A stretch of DNA of 64,000 nt, taken from positions 62,001 to 126,000 of the forward strand of contig JAFMIR010000008.1 of assembly GCA_017853885.1 (NCBI GenBank). The letters run 5' to 3'. The translations under genes and the position numbers were made by a program. Below the pieces are notes generated by a model. It was not told the DNA's origin. It saw nothing but the letters and a program-made list of their open reading frames with translations, and did no database searches. Source of the stretch: Prosthecobacter sp. (GTDB lineage: Bacteria > Verrucomicrobiota > Verrucomicrobiia > Verrucomicrobiales > Verrucomicrobiaceae). Shown here in pieces: positions 62,491 through 64,000 of this stretch. The first letter of the stretch is position 1. The number at the start of each line of letters is the position of its first letter.

Positions 62491-64000
62491 CTACAGCCTA
62501 CGCTCCTTCACCTCCGCGGTGATCTCGCTCACGAAGTCCGCGAGAGATTTCACGCCAAGGTCGCCACGTTTCGCATGGCGGACAGCCACGGACTGGGCAG
62601 CGGCTTCTTTTTCGCCGATGACCAGCATGTAGGGAATCTTGTCGAGCTGAGCGTTGCGGATCTTCGCGCCGATTTTTTCGGACGCGTCGTCGTAGGTGGC
62701 ACGCAAACCGGCGGCTTTGAGCTGGTTGAGAGCCTCAGTAGCAAATGAGTCGCTCTTTTCACTGATGGTCAGAACGCGGACCTGCTCGGGGGCAAGCCAG
62801 GCGGGGAAGTGACCGGCGAAATGCTCGATCAGCACGCCGCAGAAGCGTTCCATGCTGCCAAACGGCGCGCGGTGGATTATGACAGGGCGGTGCGGCTTGT
62901 TGTCCGGGCCGATGTAGCTGAGGTCAAAGCGCACGGGCAGGACGTAATCGACCTGCACGGTGCCGAGCTGCCATTCGCGGCCGATGACGTCCTTGATGAC
63001 GAAATCGATCTTCGGACCGTAGAAGGCGGCCTCGCCAGGTTCTTCAGTGAAAGGCACGCCGAGTGTGGCGGCAGCTTTGCGGCAGGCGTCTTCGGCGGCG
63101 TCCCACTTGGCGGGATCGCCGGTGAACTTGCTGCTGTCAGGATCGCGAAGACCCACGCGGACGCGGTAATCGTGCATGCCAAGCGTGTTGAGCACGATCT
63201 TCACCAGCGAGAGGCAGCCGAGCACTTCGGCGGCCACTTGTTCCTCGGTGCAGAAGAGATGTGCGTCATCCTGCGTGAAGCCGCGGACGCGGGTCATGCC
63301 GTTGAGCTCGCCGCTTTGCTCCCAGCGATACACCGTGCCGAATTCGGCGAGGCGCACCGGCAGGTCGCGGTAGCTGCGCGGCTGGCTGTCGAAGATCTTG
63401 ATATGGTGCGGGCAGTTCATCGGCTTCAGCAGGAAGCCATCGAGCAGTTTGTCGTCCGGCAGCACGCGGTCCTCGGTCACGACTTCCGTGCCGGCACGCT
63501 CGTTGAGCTGGCTGCGCAACTTGGCTGAAACCGCGCCGAGGCGTTCCATCATCTCGCAGCATCCGCAGCCTTCCTTGATGATCTTACTGAGATCGTCGTT
63601 CTCGATGACGGGGCTGAACTGGCTGTCTTTGTAATAGGGGAAGTGGCCGCTGGTTTTGTAGAGCACCGTTTTGCCGATGTGCGGCGTGAAGACTTGGGAG
63701 TAGCCTTGCTTGCGCAGTTCCTCGCTGATGAAGTTTTGCAGCTCCTGGCGCAGCACGGCACCGTTCGGCGTCCAGAGGATGAGGCCCTGACCGACATCTT
63801 CGTCGATGTGGAAGAGCTTCAATTCGCGGCCCAGCTTACGGTGGTCGCGCTTCTTGGCCTCCTCCAGCTGCACGAGGTGTGCGTCGAGCTCTTCCTTCGT
63901 CGGGAAAGCGGTACCGTAGAGGCGCTGGAGTTGCGGCTTCGTCTCGTCGCCCATGTAGAAGGACGAGCTGACCGACATGAGCTTCACGTTCTTGCACTTC
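62491..64000 (-). CDS. thrS: Threonyl-tRNA synthetase (partial, 5' end beyond window)
   Basis: 503 codons visible, running off the right edge. The open frame continues upstream of any ATG inside the window (CKNVKLMSVSSSFYMGDET), so this is the C-terminal part of the usual ~640-residue enzyme. The catalytic domain has PHIGKTVLYKTSGHFPYY, motif 2 MTRVRGFTQDDAHLFC and motif 3 HRAPFGSMERFCGVLIEH. The anticodon-binding domain is at the C-terminus. The TGS and editing domains would lie beyond the window. Confidence 0.97.
   Translation of the reverse strand, partial: KCKNVKLMSVSSSFYMGDETKPQLQRLYGTAFPTKEELDAHLVQLEEAKKRDHRKLGRELKLFHIDEDVGQGLILWTPNGAVLRQELQNFISEELRKQGYSQVFTPHIGKTVLYKTSGHFPYYKDSQFSPVIENDDLSKIIKEGCGCCEMMERLGAVSAKLRSQLNERAGTEVVTEDRVLPDDKLLDGFLLKPMNCPHHIKIFDSQPRSYRDLPVRLAEFGTVYRWEQSGELNGMTRVRGFTQDDAHLFCTEEQVAAEVLGCLSLVKIVLNTLGMHDYRVRVGLRDPDSSKFTGDPAKWDAAEDACRKAAATLGVPFTEEPGEAAFYGPKIDFVIKDVIGREWQLGTVQVDYVLPVRFDLSYIGPDNKPHRPVIIHRAPFGSMERFCGVLIEHFAGHFPAWLAPEQVRVLTISEKSDSFATEALNQLKAAGLRATYDDASEKIGAKIRNAQLDKIPYMLVIGEKEAAAQSVAVRHAKRGDLGVKSLADFVSEITAEVKERRL

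Overview
The window looks like chromosomal DNA of a Gram-negative member of the Verrucomicrobiota, probably Verrucomicrobiaceae (Prosthecobacter-like). The evidence is an LpxC-FabZ fusion followed by lpxA, a PSD1 cytochrome/DUF1549/DUF1553 protein, a DUF1501 protein, secreted PQQ-type and NHL-type propellers, a GH75-like protein, and generally weak Shine-Dalgarno sites. The assignment is inferred from gene content; no rRNA gene is present. I saw no tRNA, rRNA or CRISPR array.

Region 1 (1-12.5 kb) is a redox-repair neighbourhood: a cytochrome P460 (cut by the left edge), a Crp/Fnr regulator, two MsrB-MsrA fusions, a K+ channel, a mercuric-reductase-like flavoprotein, a uracil-DNA-glycosylase-like protein, SelO, a lipoprotein hydrolase, a ZntB/CorA transporter, a PycTM-like membrane protein, an ADP-ribosylglycohydrolase homologue and a thioredoxin-fold protein. 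Four copies of the same FNR-like palindrome, TATGAY-N4-RTCATA, sit in front of the P460 gene, the regulator/msrBA1 pair, msrBA2 and the thioredoxin-fold gene. They define a probable local regulon of the regulator at 642-1244.

Region 2 (about 13.0-23.1 kb) is an integrated mobile element: ArdC antirestriction protein, a replication-relaxation protein, a CHC2/TOPRIM primase, small element proteins, an XRE regulator, a 1044-residue coupling-type ATPase with a nuclease-like C-terminal domain, and a large serine recombinase. The recombinase gene overlaps the 3' end of a chromosomal cupin gene. No canonical relaxase and no type IV secretion channel genes are present. A frameshifted nuclease remnant lies at the left edge.

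Region 3 (23-32.8 kb) holds housekeeping and accessory genes: ROK regulator, secreted propellers, NdpA-like nucleoid protein, GlcF-like Fe-S protein, TM2 protein, DUF1501 protein and a flavin-reductase-fold protein.

Region 4 (32.9-42.3 kb, minus strand) is one tightly packed cluster, visibly more A/T-rich: DegT aminotransferase, methyltransferase, TMTC/PMT-like GT-C membrane glycosyltransferase with TPRs, membrane-fused spermidine-synthase-like protein, GtrB/DPM-like glycosyltransferase, FdtA-like sugar ketoisomerase, then a NarX/NarL-type two-component pair. Together these suggest synthesis of a 3-amino-deoxy sugar, its loading on polyprenyl phosphate and transfer outside the membrane, possibly onto protein.

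Region 5 (42.7-64 kb) carries RNase R, a second polyprenyl-type glycosyltransferase, a PQQ-like propeller, lpxC-fabZ and lpxA, the PSD1 protein, YqgE, a giant alpha-2-macroglobulin, the GH75-like protein, malate dehydrogenase, a MYG1 homologue and thrS (cut by the right edge).
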